Positions 1 through 8,866 of a DNA stretch of 64,000 bases are shown piece after piece. The DNA is from Mesorhizobium huakuii. Its GTDB lineage: Bacteria; Pseudomonadota; Alphaproteobacteria; Rhizobiales; Rhizobiaceae. The notes below the pieces were generated by a model. The model saw only the letters and a program-made list of their open reading frames with translations. It was not told the DNA's origin and searched no databases. Within the stretch, counting starts at the first letter, position 1. Every line of letters begins with the position of its first letter. The DNA lies in contig NZ_CP050296.1 in NCBI RefSeq assembly GCF_014189455.1, forward strand, positions 2,352,001 to 2,416,000, written 5' to 3'. Both the position numbers and the translations under genes were made by a program.

Positions 1-2
1 GT

Positions 3-62
3 GGCGGCAATGGCGGCGACCACTCTGACCACAGCACCGGCGGCGGCAACAGTGCCGGCTGA
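3..62 (+). CDS. C-terminal end of a Gly/Ser/His-rich protein (partial)
   Basis: An open frame enters from the left edge and stops at TGA 60-62. The 19 visible codons encode a Gly, Asn, His and Ser-rich tail. Such tails occur on secreted or low-complexity proteins, but nothing here identifies a family. Another plus frame is open as far as about 150 and could be the real one, so the assignment is weak. The gene would converge on the M48 protease gene. Confidence 0.25.
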   Translation, partial: GGNGGDHSDHSTGGGNSAG

Positions 63-136
63 CGACAGCGACGCCATGGCCGCACAGGCAGTGTCGAAAC
101 TGACTATTCCGCAGCCGCCTGAACGCCGATACCGAC

Positions 137-1606
137 TTACTTGTCGGTGACGATCTTGACCTTGTCGCCGGCCGAAACCGCGGCCCCCGGAGACAGCGCA
201 TTGAGCACACGGAACAGGTCGAGCTTACGATCGACGCCGACCATCTGCGCGGCGAGCGAGCCCATGGTCTGGCCCGGCTGCACGGTGAGCACGCGGATAT
301 GCAGCGGCTTCAAGGCCGCCTTTTCAGCAGGACTGAGGATACGGAACGACCCGCTGACCGAGCGCGCCACCGTTTCCAGCGAGGTGCTGGCCGACGGTGC
401 CGCAGTCAGCAGCCGGTAGACCTGGCCGCCGGCCCGGATCACCGCGATGTCGAACTGCCAGCCTTCGGCACCGGCATGCGCGGTCGCGGCCTCATTGCCG
501 TTGATGGTTTCCTGCTTGACGGTGCTGTCGTCGAGACCGGCCACCCAGCCGCTTCTGATATAGTCCGTCAGGGCGCGATTCTTGTCTATCGAAACGCCGT
601 CGAAGCGGATCGCGATGTCGCCCGGCCCGGTCGCTGTCACCGCCGCCGCCGAATTGTCGATGATGAAACCATCCGGCACCGTGAACGACACGCCGAGGCC
701 CGGATGCAGGAAGGTCTCGCCGCGCACATAGCCTTCCTCCGGCGTGTCGCCATAGAGCAGGCCGTCTATGCCGGCGAGGAAGGAATCGCGGTCGCGCGTG
801 CCGACGCCGGGGGCGCCGAACTGGCGGGCATGGCGTTGCGCCAGGTCGATGCGCTGCGGCGTGTTGGGATGCGTCGCCAGGAAGTCGAGGCTGGCGTCGG
901 TGGCGCCGCTGATCGAGCGGAAATCGGTATAGGCCGACATCGACTGCAGGAAGCGGCCCGCGGCGTAGGGATCGTAGCCGGCTTCGCCGATCGACTTGAT
1001 GCCGATGGCGTCGGCTTCCAGCTCCTGGTTGCGCGAGAACTGCGCCAGCCGAAGCTTGCCGCGGATCAGCGCCGCCTTGGCGGTCGGGCTGTCGCCGAGC
1101 ACATCCGAGACGACCTTGGTCGCCAAACCTTCCTCGGCCTCCAGCTGCTGACGCTGCAGGCCGTGATTGGCGGTGACATGGCCCATCTCATGCGCGATGA
1201 CGGCGGCGAGTTCGGACGAATCGTTGGCGAGCGCCAAAAGGCCGCGCGTGATGTAGAGATAGCCGCCCGGCAGCGCGAAGGCGTTGACGTTGGGCGAATT
1301 CAGGATGGTGATGCGATAGGTCTGGGTCGGGTTCGCCGACACCACGGTCAGATTGCCGACCACCTTGGCAACCATTCGCTCGAGCTTGGGATCGGAATAC
1401 TCACCGCCGTAGGTGGCCAGGATGCGCGGATGCTGCGCCTTGGCGAGTTCCGCGAGCTTGTTGTTTGCGCCGACATTGTCGACCGTGATCGGCCTGTCGG
1501 ACGGCTGGAAGCCGGACTCCTGGACTTCCGGAGGCGTGAACATCTGGCAGCTTGCCAAGGCCACGGCAAAGCCGGCCAGCGCCAGAAAGCGCGCCAGCGG
1601 ATTCAT
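137..1606 (-). CDS. M48-family metalloprotease lipoprotein with C-terminal LysM-like domain
   Basis: This 489-residue protein is predicted to be a periplasmic, membrane-anchored zinc endopeptidase of the BepA/YfgC type. The N-terminus is a lipoprotein signal ending in a lipobox with Cys20. The zinc motif HEMGH is at about 139-143, and a downstream NQELEADA helix at about 193-200 supplies the third ligand, as in M48 peptidases. After a variable middle region, about residues 435-485 resemble a LysM peptidoglycan-binding module (VQPGQTMGSLA followed by a closing GDKVKIV). BepA-like proteases take part in outer-membrane protein quality control. That role is inferred here from family and localisation only. 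Confidence 0.88.
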   Translation of the reverse strand: MNPLARFLALAGFAVALASCQMFTPPEVQESGFQPSDRPITVDNVGANNKLAELAKAQHPRILATYGGEYSDPKLERMVAKVVGNLTVVSANPTQTYRITILNSPNVNAFALPGGYLYITRGLLALANDSSELAAVIAHEMGHVTANHGLQRQQLEAEEGLATKVVSDVLGDSPTAKAALIRGKLRLAQFSRNQELEADAIGIKSIGEAGYDPYAAGRFLQSMSAYTDFRSISGATDASLDFLATHPNTPQRIDLAQRHARQFGAPGVGTRDRDSFLAGIDGLLYGDTPEEGYVRGETFLHPGLGVSFTVPDGFIIDNSAAAVTATGPGDIAIRFDGVSIDKNRALTDYIRSGWVAGLDDSTVKQETINGNEAATAHAGAEGWQFDIAVIRAGGQVYRLLTAAPSASTSLETVARSVSGSFRILSPAEKAALKPLHIRVLTVQPGQTMGSLAAQMVGVDRKLDLFRVLNALSPGAAVSAGDKVKIVTDK

Positions 1607-1716
1607 TCGTAGCTTGTCGACGCCGATCGCCAGAACGGCTTCCTTTCAGGTCCCGGCGCATGACCACGAAAATCGGGGGCGATCCTCGGAACCCGTCATG
1701 CGCTAAAAACAAACTT

Positions 1717-1764
1717 CTACAGCATCCGTCGCGCGTCCCTCGGGGCGTGCGGCGGATGCTGTAG
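1717..1764. repeat. Palindromic intergenic repeat
   Basis: Perfect 12-bp inverted arms (CTACAGCATCCG at 1717-1728, CGGATGCTGTAG at 1753-1764) enclose a GC-rich partly self-complementary loop. The element lies between the M48 protease gene and thiQ. It could fold as a long hairpin in either transcript, so it may act as a REP-like element or attenuate read-through. Confidence 0.7.
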
Positions 1765-1864
1765 GCAAATCACGGCTTGTGCCGACCAGTAGGGCCGACC
1801 TAGCCACACTACGTCTGCCATGGCAAGCAAGCGCCCCATCGCCTGAGGCCGGTTTGACCGTAAA

Positions 1865-2641
1865 TTATGTCGGCTTCCGGGCAATATCTCGTGATACCGC
1901 ATTCCCGGCACTTTCACCGACATAGCGCCGAAACGCCTCCGGACCAGCCCCGGCAAAGAAGTCGTCCGCACTACCGGCGGCGGCGACTGTGCCATTGTCC
2001 AGAAACACCACATTCTGGCCGATGCGGCGGGCATCCTGAGGCTGATGCGTGACGAACAGCACCGTCATGCCGCGTTCGGCATGCAAGCCTGCAACCAGAT
2101 CGAGCATGTCGTCGCGCAAGGCGGGTCCTAACGAAGCAAAGGGTTCGTCGAGCAGAAGCACCGGGCGATCGCGCACCAGGACCCGCGCAAGCGCGACGCG
2201 CTGGCGCTCGCCGCCGGAGAGTTCGCGCGGCAAGCGTTTTTCCTTGCCGCCAAGCCCTGTGCGTTCCAACGCCTCGGCTATGGCGGCCTGATCGGTCTCG
2301 GTCAGCCGCAGCGCCGGCGAGCGGCCAAGCCCGACATTCTGCGCGACGGAAAGATGGGCAAAAAGATTGTTTTCCTGAAACACCATCGACACCGGCCGCG
2401 CGGCCGGCGACGCGGCGCCGACATCGGCCCCGCCGATCAGCACACGGCCGGACTGCGGCGTCTCGAAGCCGGCGACGAGGTTGAGCAGCGTCGACTTTCC
2501 TGAACCGCTCGGCCCCATGACGGCGGTGATTTCCGCCGCGGCGAACGCGACATCGAAAGTGAGCGGCGCCTCGCCATAGCTGAACGAGACCTTGTCCAGC
2601 CGCACCGGAACGCCCTTCCTGCCCATCGCCCCGTCAGACAT
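1865..2641 (-). CDS. thiQ: Thiamine ABC transporter, ATP-binding protein ThiQ
   Basis: This is the cytoplasmic ATPase of the thiamine/TPP importer. Visible motifs are Walker A GPSGSGKS (43-50), the signature LSGGE (141-145) and Walker B VLLLDE (161-166). The ATG at 2641 was chosen because it gives a normal 258-residue subunit and an 8-bp overlap with the thiP stop, typical of translational coupling. The frame stays open upstream to 2962, but that part only shadows thiP. It is the last gene of thiB-thiP-thiQ and lies under the TPP riboswitch. The residues beyond about 230 look lineage-specific. Confidence 0.93.
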   Translation of the reverse strand: MSDGAMGRKGVPVRLDKVSFSYGEAPLTFDVAFAAAEITAVMGPSGSGKSTLLNLVAGFETPQSGRVLIGGADVGAASPAARPVSMVFQENNLFAHLSVAQNVGLGRSPALRLTETDQAAIAEALERTGLGGKEKRLPRELSGGERQRVALARVLVRDRPVLLLDEPFASLGPALRDDMLDLVAGLHAERGMTVLFVTHQPQDARRIGQNVVFLDNGTVAAAGSADDFFAGAGPEAFRRYVGESAGNAVSRDIARKPT

Positions 2642-4352
2642 TGCGGACCTTTTCCCTTCCGAGCCAATCCGCAACCAGCACCAAAGCGAGGCAGACCAGG
2701 CCAAGCAACAGCGCCAGGCCGGCGGCGTCCTCAGTGCGGTAGCTGCCCATGCGCGCCAAGAGAAGGTAGGGCAAGGTCTGCACGGAATCACTGCCGAACA
2801 ACGCGATGACGCCGAGATCGCCGAGCGACAGCGCCATGGCGAAAGCAAAGGCTGTGGCAAGCGGCCGTCGCAATGACGGCCAGTCGACCAGCCGCAGCCT
2901 CGCCCAGCCGGAAATGCCGAGCTGTGCGCAGAGGCGTTCGTGGCGCTCGCTCGCCGCATCATAGGCGGGACGGATGGCGCGCAGCGCGAAGGGCATCGCC
3001 ATCACCGCGTTGACCATGACGACCATGACCGGCGCGATGGCAAAGACGTCGCCGGCATGGCGCAGCAGGAGGAACCAGCCGGCGCCGATGACGATGGGCG
3101 GCACGACCAGGACAAAGCTGGCGCCGGTGTCGGTGGTATGTTCGAGCAGTGTTTTTGCACCGGCGCGGCGGCTCAGCCCCAGCGCCCGGCGCGCCATGGT
3201 CAGGGCCAGCGACAACATTACCGAGAGCAGCGCCGACAGGAAGGCAAGCACCGCACTGGTCAGCGTCGCCTGCCGGACAGTCGCCTCGCCGGCAAGCCGG
3301 CCGAGATCGGCGCCCAAGCCTGCCATTACGGTCGCGGCCATCGGCCCGACAACGAACAGCAGCGCCAGCACAATGAGTGCGGCGTTCAGCGTGGTTTCGG
3401 TTCCATTGACGGAGAGATAGCGGCGCGGCGCAAGCGGCAGGTTGGTGTCGCCGACGACATTGGCGCCAAGCCGCGTCAGCGCCAGCACCACGACGAAGGT
3501 GAGCGCGATCTGCAGCATCGTCAGGGCGACAGCCCGAGCTGGATCGAAATCGAAGCGCAGCGCCTGGTAAATACCGACCTCCAGCGTCGTCGCGGCCGGC
3601 CCACCGCCAAGCGTCAAAACGATGGTGAAGGACGTGATGCAGAGCATGAAGACCAGCCCGGCGACGCCGGGCAGAGCGGCGCGCAGCGTCGGCCATTCGA
3701 TCAGCCGGAACGCCGGCCGCGCCCCCATGCCGAGCTGGCTCGCCAGCCGCCACTGGTCGGCAGGGATGGTCTGCAGCGCCTCGAGGAACAGCCGCGTTGC
3801 GAGCGGCAGATTGAAGAAGACATGGGCGACGAGAATGCCGGACAGGCCGTAAATGCCTGGCCAACCCTGGCCGCCAATCGCGCTGAACAGGCCGGCGAAA
3901 TAGCCGGCGCGGCCATAGAGCGCCAGTATTCCGAGCGCCGCGACGATCGCCGGCAGCGCCAGCGGCACGGCGAAGAGCTGCAGGATGAAGGCGCGGCCGA
4001 AAAAGCGCGGATGCCGCGACAAAGCACGCGCCACGAACAGCGCCGGGCCGGCAGAAAGCAGGGTCGAGAGGGCGGCCTGCCAGAGCGTGAAGCGCACGAC
4101 ACGTAGGAGATAGGGATCGAAAGCTGCCCAGGCGCCCGAAAGGTCATAAGCGCCTTCGACAAGCAACCCGGCAAACGCGCCGCCGATCAGCAGTGTGATC
4201 GCGGCGAGCGCGATGATGCCGGCGCTGATGCGGGGGTCGGACGCGCGCCTTCCACCCTCCCCCTTGTGGGGAGGGTCGGAACGCGGATGCCGCGAAGCGG
4301 TGTCCGCGAGCCGGGGTGGGGGTGAGGCCGTGCTCAGCGTCGCAGCCCCCAC
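2634..4352 (-). CDS. thiP: Thiamine ABC transporter, permease ThiP
   Basis: This inner-membrane permease of about 570 residues has two repeated six-helix halves, the usual fused ThiP architecture. An EAA-type loop lies near each half's end ([18 protein letters not shown] and [18 protein letters not shown]). The frame can only be started at GTG 4352, which lies inside a palindromic repeat. About the first 36 residues are therefore repeat-encoded and proline/arginine-rich. The conserved part begins near the helix [11 protein letters not shown]. The true start is uncertain: no in-frame ATG, GTG or TTG exists between the repeat and that helix. The gene lies downstream of thiB and overlaps thiQ. 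Confidence 0.9.
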   Translation of the reverse strand: MGAATLSTASPPPRLADTASRHPRSDPPHKGEGGRRASDPRISAGIIALAAITLLIGGAFAGLLVEGAYDLSGAWAAFDPYLLRVVRFTLWQAALSTLLSAGPALFVARALSRHPRFFGRAFILQLFAVPLALPAIVAALGILALYGRAGYFAGLFSAIGGQGWPGIYGLSGILVAHVFFNLPLATRLFLEALQTIPADQWRLASQLGMGARPAFRLIEWPTLRAALPGVAGLVFMLCITSFTIVLTLGGGPAATTLEVGIYQALRFDFDPARAVALTMLQIALTFVVVLALTRLGANVVGDTNLPLAPRRYLSVNGTETTLNAALIVLALLFVVGPMAATVMAGLGADLGRLAGEATVRQATLTSAVLAFLSALLSVMLSLALTMARRALGLSRRAGAKTLLEHTTDTGASFVLVVPPIVIGAGWFLLLRHAGDVFAIAPVMVVMVNAVMAMPFALRAIRPAYDAASERHERLCAQLGISGWARLRLVDWPSLRRPLATAFAFAMALSLGDLGVIALFGSDSVQTLPYLLLARMGSYRTEDAAGLALLLGLVCLALVLVADWLGREKVRNV

Positions 4353-4398
4353 CCCGCTCCGCTTCGCGGATCGACCCTCCCCACAAGGGGGAGGGTGA
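4254..4398. repeat. Palindromic repeat element overlapping the thiP 5' end
   Basis: The outer arms are inverted copies of CCTCCCCCTTGTGGGGAGGG (about 4256-4276 and 4375-4396). An inner pair is CGGGGTGGGG (4313-4322) and CCCCACCCCG (about 4349-4358). The element fills the whole thiB-thiP gap and continues into the thiP reading frame. Similar nested palindromes are common between genes in Mesorhizobium genomes. Confidence 0.8.
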
Positions 4399-4407
4399 GA
4401 AGCGCGC

Positions 4408-5406
4408 TCATTTGCTCATCACCGCCAGCCATTCATCCACCCAGGCCTTGCGGTTGGCGGCAACCTCTTCGGGGCTGAACAGCAAGGTCTTGGTCGGCTT
4501 GACCAGTTTGTCGAAGGCCGGGTTGAGCGGCTTGTCGGTCTTTCCTGCCGGGAACATCCAGTTGGTCTCGGGGATGGCGTCCTGGAATTTCGGTCCGGTC
4601 ATGAAGGCGATGAATTTTGCCGCCAGCGGGTTCTTGGCGCCGGTCGTGGTGATGCCGGCGACCTCGATCTGCAGATATTCACCTTCTTCGAACGAAGCCG
4701 CCTGATAGCGCTCGGTATTCTCGGCGACCATGTGGTAGGCCGGCGAGGTCGTGTAGGACAACACCATCGGCGCCTCGCCCTTGGTGAACAGACCATAGGC
4801 CTCGCTCCAGCCCGGCGTCACGGTCAGCACCTTTGTCTTGAGCTTGGCCCAGGCCTCCGGCGCCTTGTCGCCATAGACCGACTTCACCCACAACAGCAGG
4901 CCGAGGCCCGGCGTCGAGGTGCGCGGATCCTGGATGACGATCTTGTCGTCGGCACTGCCTTCGACCAGCTCCTTCAGGCTCTTGGGCGGCGTCTTCAGCT
5001 TCTGCGTGTCATAGACAACAGCGAAATAGCCGTAGTCGAAGGGCACAAACGTATCGTCCGTCCAGCCGCCCGGCACGTTGATATCGGAGACCGCGCCATG
5101 CGGGGCAAACAACCCGCTAGCCTTGGCATCGGCGGTGAGATTGGTGTCGAGGCCGAGCACGATATCGGCCTTGGTCGATGCCCCTTCGAGCTTGACGCGG
5201 TTGAGCAGGGCGACACCGTCGGCGACCGAGACGAACTCGACATCGCAGCCGCATTCGGCCTCGAATTCCTTCTTCACCACCGGGCCTGGACCCCAGTCGG
5301 CGGTGAAGCTCTCATAAGTGTAGACGGTGAGCTTGTCCTTGGCCAAGGCCGGCCCGGACAGCGCCACAACCGTGGCTGAGACAAGAGCGTATAAAAGCGT
5401 GCGCAT
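4408..5406 (-). CDS. thiB: Thiamine ABC transporter, periplasmic substrate-binding protein ThiB
   Basis: This 332-residue protein captures thiamine, TMP or TPP in the periplasm and delivers it to ThiPQ. It starts with a Sec signal peptide ([22 protein letters not shown]) and then LTVYTYESF, the typical start of the mature ThiB/TbpA fold. The motif [15 protein letters not shown] near the C-terminal third is also ThiB-like. ATG 5406 was chosen because it gives the signal peptide; the frame is open farther upstream only as a shadow. It is the first gene of the operon, and its leader contains a TPP riboswitch, so expression should drop when TPP is plentiful. Confidence 0.93.
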   Translation of the reverse strand: MRTLLYALVSATVVALSGPALAKDKLTVYTYESFTADWGPGPVVKKEFEAECGCDVEFVSVADGVALLNRVKLEGASTKADIVLGLDTNLTADAKASGLFAPHGAVSDINVPGGWTDDTFVPFDYGYFAVVYDTQKLKTPPKSLKELVEGSADDKIVIQDPRTSTPGLGLLLWVKSVYGDKAPEAWAKLKTKVLTVTPGWSEAYGLFTKGEAPMVLSYTTSPAYHMVAENTERYQAASFEEGEYLQIEVAGITTTGAKNPLAAKFIAFMTGPKFQDAIPETNWMFPAGKTDKPLNPAFDKLVKPTKTLLFSPEEVAANRKAWVDEWLAVMSK

Positions 5407-5463
5407 CGGCGCCTCCTTCGTTCGAATTGAAAGGAATTGAGGCGTCGGACTGTCCGAAACGTC

Positions 5464-5555
5464 TAATCCCTCCGCCGGTACAAACCGGATCAGGTTCAGC
5501 GGGTTGGCGAGATTGCCTCTCAGCCGGTCCGCGAAGATCGCGTCCGGCACCCCGT
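5464..5555 (-). promoter_or_regulatory. TPP (THI-element) riboswitch upstream of thiB
   Basis: Read on the minus strand, the leader shows the conserved TPP aptamer pieces in order. These are a GGGTGCC 5' arm, CTGAGA in the pyrimidine-sensor loop, ACCCGCTGAACCTGATC, and the closing GTACCGGCGGAGGGATT. It ends about 57 nt before the thiB ATG. This class binds thiamine pyrophosphate and represses downstream thiamine genes. Confidence 0.95.
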
Positions 5556-5652
5556 TAGAGCGTTTCGACACATAGGCCCGGCCGAGGAACCGCGCAAGTG
5601 GCAGTTTGCCGGCCTTCCGTTTCCGCTGCCGGGCTGGTACAGGCCACCAGAT

Positions 5653-6312
5653 ATGAGCACATTCACCATCCTGCTTGGCGGCGATCTCATCCGCACGCCC
5701 CGGCTCGACCGCCAGGTCGAGGGCTCGCGCGTCATCGCCGCGGATGCCGGCATCGGCCATGCCCGGCTGCTCGGCCTTGTGCCGGAACTGTGGGTGGGCG
5801 ATTTCGATTCGGTGCCGGCCAATCTGCCTGACGACCTCGCTGCCGTGCCCCGCCAGACCTTCCCGGCGGAGAAGGACAAGACCGACGGTGAACTGGCGAT
5901 CGCCGCAGCCCTCGAGCGCGGCGCGACCCGCCTTGTGCTGGCAGGCGCGTTCGGCGGCAAGCGCGCCGACCACGCTTTCCTGCATCTGGCGCTCGCCCTG
6001 CGCCTGGCCGAGGCCGGAACGGACGTCCTGCTGACCAGCGGCGCCCAGGAAGGTATCCCTCTGCTGTTGGGAACGGCCGGCTTCGATTATGCCGACGGCA
6101 CCCTGTTTTCGATCCTCGGCTTTTCCGAACTTGCCGGCCTGACCGTCACCGGCGCGAAATGGCCGCTGAGCCAGGTCGAGGTGGCCTTCGGCTCGTCCCT
6201 GACCATCTCCAACGAGGTCAAGTTCGACAAGACCGGGGGCAGCCTCGAAATCGCCCTCGGCCACGGCCGCGCGCTGCTGCTCGCTCATCCCTATCCCTTG
6301 CCCGAAAGCTGA
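5653..6312 (+). CDS. Thiamine pyrophosphokinase (thiamine diphosphokinase)
   Basis: This cytoplasmic enzyme converts thiamine and ATP to TPP and AMP. The 219-residue length is normal for the bacterial ThiN/TPK family. Diagnostic acidic motifs are DFDS (50-53) and KDKTD (74-78), which bind Mg-ATP and the pyrophosphate. The C-terminal half (about 130-215) is the beta-rich thiamine-binding domain. It is divergent from thiBPQ, so uptake and phosphorylation of salvaged thiamine share one intergenic region. The riboswitch is on the opposite strand, so control by TPP of this gene is not evident. Confidence 0.9.
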   Translation: MSTFTILLGGDLIRTPRLDRQVEGSRVIAADAGIGHARLLGLVPELWVGDFDSVPANLPDDLAAVPRQTFPAEKDKTDGELAIAAALERGATRLVLAGAFGGKRADHAFLHLALALRLAEAGTDVLLTSGAQEGIPLLLGTAGFDYADGTLFSILGFSELAGLTVTGAKWPLSQVEVAFGSSLTISNEVKFDKTGGSLEIALGHGRALLLAHPYPLPES

Positions 6313-6313
6313 C

Positions 6314-8134
6314 ATGGCCCCGCCCCTTCTCAATCTCGACGGGATAAAACTGACCTTCGGCGGCACCCCGCTGCTCGACGGCGCCGCCTTGACGGCTTCG
6401 GCCGGCGACAAGATCGCCCTGGTCGGCCGCAACGGATCCGGCAAGTCGACGCTGCTCAAGATCGCCGCTGGCCTGATCGAGCCGCAGGACGGCGAGGTGT
6501 TCCGCCAGCCTTCGGCGACGGTCCGCTATCTGCCGCAAATGCCCGACATGGAAGGTTTTGCCACCGTGCGCGCCTATGTCGAGGCGGGGCTTGGCCCCGC
6601 CGATGATCCCTACCGTGCCAGCTATCTGATGGAGCATCTCGGCCTCACCGGCGAGGAGCGGCCGGGCGATCTCTCCGGCGGCGAGGCCAGGCGTGCCGCA
6701 CTGGCGCGCGTCATGGCGCCGGAGCCCGACATCCTGCTGCTTGATGAGCCGACTAACCATCTTGACCTGTCGGTCATCGAATGGCTCGAAGAGGAACTCG
6801 TGCGCACCTCCTCGGCGCTCATCGTCATCTCGCACGACCGCCGCTTCCTCGAGCGCGTGTCGCGCGCCACTGTCTGGCTCGATCGTGGCCAGACCCGCAG
6901 GCTGGACAAGGGTTTTGGCCATTTCGAGGAATGGCGCGACCTGGTTCTGGAAGAGGAAGAGCGCGAGCAGCACAAGCTCGGCCGCCAGATCGTGCGCGAG
7001 GAACACTGGCTGCGCTACGGCGTCACGGCACGGCGCAAACGCAACATGCGCCGCCTTGGCGAGTTACAGACCATGCGCCAGCGCTTCCGCGGTCATCGCG
7101 GCGCCGAAGGCAACGCGACCATGGTGGCGAGCGACGCCGCCGAATCCGGCAAGCTGGTGATCGAAGCGAAGAGCATCGAGAAGAGCTTTGGCGACCTCAC
7201 CGTGGTCAAAGGCTTCTCGACCCGCATCCAGCGCGGCGACCGCGTCGGTCTCGTTGGCCCAAACGGCGCCGGCAAGACCACGCTTTTGAAGATGCTGACC
7301 GGCGAATTGGCACCGGACGCCGGTTCGATCAGGCTTGGCACCAATCTGGAAATCGCCACGCTCGATCAGAAGCGCGAGGCGGTCGATCCGCAGGAGACGC
7401 TGGCGCAATACCTCACCGACGGGCGCGGCGAAAACCTCGTCATCAATGGCGAGCAGCGCCATGTCGTCTCCTACATGAAGGATTTCCTGTTCAAGCCGGA
7501 GCAGGCGCGCACGCCGGTGCGCGAGCTGTCCGGCGGCGAGCGGGCGCGGCTGATCCTGGCGCGCGTGCTGGCCCGGCCGGCGAACCTTCTGGTGCTCGAC
7601 GAGCCGACCAACGATCTCGACATGGAGACGCTGGAACTGCTGCAGGAACTGGTCGCCGGTTTTGCCGGCACCGTCATCCTGGTCAGCCACGACCGTGATT
7701 TTCTCGACCGCACGGTGACCAGCCTGATCGCGCCAGACGGCGACGGGCGCTGGATCGAATATGCCGGCGGCTATTCCGACATGCTGGCGCAGCGCGGCGG
7801 CACCCGGCTCGACGATCGCAAGGCGCGCGCCAAGGCCGAAGCCGGCGATGCACCGGCATCGAGCAAGAGCGAACCGGCGGCTCCCAAAGGCCCGGCCAAA
7901 AAACTGTCGTTCAAGCAGAAATTCGCCCTGGAGTCGCTGCCGAAGAAAATCGAGGCGGTGATGGCGTCGATCTCGCGGCTGGAGAACAACATCGCCGACC
8001 CGGCCTACTACGAGCGCGATCCGGCCTCGTTCCAGAAAACCATCGCCGCCCTCGACAAGGAACGCGCGACGTTGGCGGCGCTCGAGGAAGAGTGGCTGGA
8101 ACTGGAGATGCTGCGGGAAGAGATGGAGGGGTGA
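6314..8134 (+). CDS. ABC-F family ATP-binding protein (Uup/EttA-like)
   Basis: This 606-residue soluble protein carries two ABC ATPase domains and no membrane helices, the ABC-F layout. The first cassette has Walker A GRNGSGKS (about 38-46) and LSGGE (about 120) with [11 protein letters not shown]. The second has GPNGAGKTT (about 314-322) and LSGGERARL (about 405) with [12 protein letters not shown] charged linker (about 205-265) joins them. A Lys-rich C-terminal coiled-coil tail (about 500-606) resembles the DNA- or ribosome-binding tail of Uup. ABC-F proteins act on the ribosome; the specific role here is inferred. It starts 1 nt after the thiamine pyrophosphokinase stop, so the two are probably co-transcribed. 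Confidence 0.9.
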   Translation: MAPPLLNLDGIKLTFGGTPLLDGAALTASAGDKIALVGRNGSGKSTLLKIAAGLIEPQDGEVFRQPSATVRYLPQMPDMEGFATVRAYVEAGLGPADDPYRASYLMEHLGLTGEERPGDLSGGEARRAALARVMAPEPDILLLDEPTNHLDLSVIEWLEEELVRTSSALIVISHDRRFLERVSRATVWLDRGQTRRLDKGFGHFEEWRDLVLEEEEREQHKLGRQIVREEHWLRYGVTARRKRNMRRLGELQTMRQRFRGHRGAEGNATMVASDAAESGKLVIEAKSIEKSFGDLTVVKGFSTRIQRGDRVGLVGPNGAGKTTLLKMLTGELAPDAGSIRLGTNLEIATLDQKREAVDPQETLAQYLTDGRGENLVINGEQRHVVSYMKDFLFKPEQARTPVRELSGGERARLILARVLARPANLLVLDEPTNDLDMETLELLQELVAGFAGTVILVSHDRDFLDRTVTSLIAPDGDGRWIEYAGGYSDMLAQRGGTRLDDRKARAKAEAGDAPASSKSEPAAPKGPAKKLSFKQKFALESLPKKIEAVMASISRLENNIADPAYYERDPASFQKTIAALDKERATLAALEEEWLELEMLREEMEG

Positions 8135-8159
8135 GGAGCGCTCGGCCGTAAGGCCAAGC

Positions 8160-8181
8160 AATCGACAACGATTTGTCGATT
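8160..8181. terminator. Inverted repeat after the ABC-F gene
   Basis: Perfect 9-bp arms AATCGACAA (8160-8168) and TTGTCGATT (8173-8181) with a CGAT loop lie 26 nt after the ABC-F stop. No clear T-tract follows, so terminator function is only possible. Confidence 0.4.
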
Positions 8182-8261
8182 GAAAACGACGAACGTCCGG
8201 AGCCATAGCGGAGGGTCGGGCGCATCACCGTATTCGCTCGATTATTGCTTCTGTACGAGAG

Positions 8262-8280
8262 TGCGCATACATTATGCGCA
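8262..8280 (+). promoter_or_regulatory. Palindromic operator of the ccdAB-type operon
   Basis: The perfect inverted repeat TGCGCATA-CAT-TATGCGCA ends 16 nt before the antitoxin ATG. A third half-site, TTATGCGT, overlaps the start codon (8295-8302). Placement and symmetry fit autorepression by the antitoxin or the toxin-antitoxin complex, the usual control of ccd operons. Confidence 0.7.
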
Positions 8281-8296
8281 TGTTCCGGAGGCTATT

Positions 8297-8539
8297 ATGC
8301 GTAAGATTGCCTTGAATGCGATCCGTCAGCCAGCCAATCTGTCGATCGATTCCAACCTCATGAGGGAAGCCAAGGGGCTAGACGTGAATGTCTCACGCGC
8401 CGCGGAAGCTGGCATCGCGGAAGCCGTGGCGGCTGAAAAAACGCGGCTGTGGAAGCTTGAGAACCGGGCCACGATGGATGCGTGGAACGACTATGTCGAA
8501 AAGAACGGTATTCCGCTGGAAGAATATCGGCAGTTCTGA
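8297..8539 (+). CDS. ccdA: CcdA-type antitoxin
   Basis: This 80-residue protein of a type II toxin-antitoxin pair has an N-terminal ribbon-helix-helix part for DNA binding. A charged C-terminal tail (NRATMDAWNDYVEKNGIPL) matches the CcdA consensus that wraps the toxin. ATG 8297 is preceded at 5 nt by GGAGG. The stop TGA shares its A with the ATG of the toxin gene, so translation is coupled. In the family, CcdA neutralises the gyrase poison CcdB and represses the operon. Confidence 0.85.
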   Translation: MRKIALNAIRQPANLSIDSNLMREAKGLDVNVSRAAEAGIAEAVAAEKTRLWKLENRATMDAWNDYVEKNGIPLEEYRQF

Positions 8540-8838
8540 TGGCGCGCTACGACGTCTTCGCCAGTCGCATCGAAGGCAATTATCTGCTCGACGTTCAATC
8601 CGACCTGCTCGACAATTTCAAGACACGGGTGATCGTTCCGCTTCTTCCGGTCGCAGCAGTGCCGCCACCGATGCGAAAGCTTCATCCGATTTTCGAGATC
8701 AACGGCCGGAAGCTGGTCATGGCCACGCACCTGATTGCCACCGTCCCAGTGAGTGAACTGGGCGAAAGTCGGCTGAACCTTTCGAAGCACCACGACGACA
8801 TCGTCGCCGCGCTCGACATGCTGTTTCAGGGCTTCTGA
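8539..8838 (+). CDS. ccdB: CcdB-type toxin (gyrase inhibitor)
   Basis: This 99-residue protein is close in size to plasmid CcdB (101 residues). It shows the CcdB layout: N-terminal MARYDVFAS, a central beta region (RVIVPLLP, LHPIFEINGRKLVMATH) and a C-terminal helix ALDMLFQGF. The C-terminal GF is relevant because the last residues of CcdB contact gyrase A. The start overlaps the antitoxin stop (TGATG). A chromosomal copy could stabilise the region or be a degraded import. The reading frame is intact. Confidence 0.85.
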   Translation: MARYDVFASRIEGNYLLDVQSDLLDNFKTRVIVPLLPVAAVPPPMRKLHPIFEINGRKLVMATHLIATVPVSELGESRLNLSKHHDDIVAALDMLFQGF

Positions 8839-8866
8839 GCGAAGGCAGCCTCTACGGCGTGTCCTA

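Noticed and set aside
299..1612. Long Arg-rich plus-strand ORF over the M48 protease gene
   Set aside because: It is an antisense shadow of a high-GC gene: no start signal, biased composition, and the opposite frame has full family motifs.
8297..8838. Defence island around ccdAB
   Set aside because: The flanking genes (ABC-F, membrane protein, purA) are ordinary core genes and no nuclease or sensor is adjacent.
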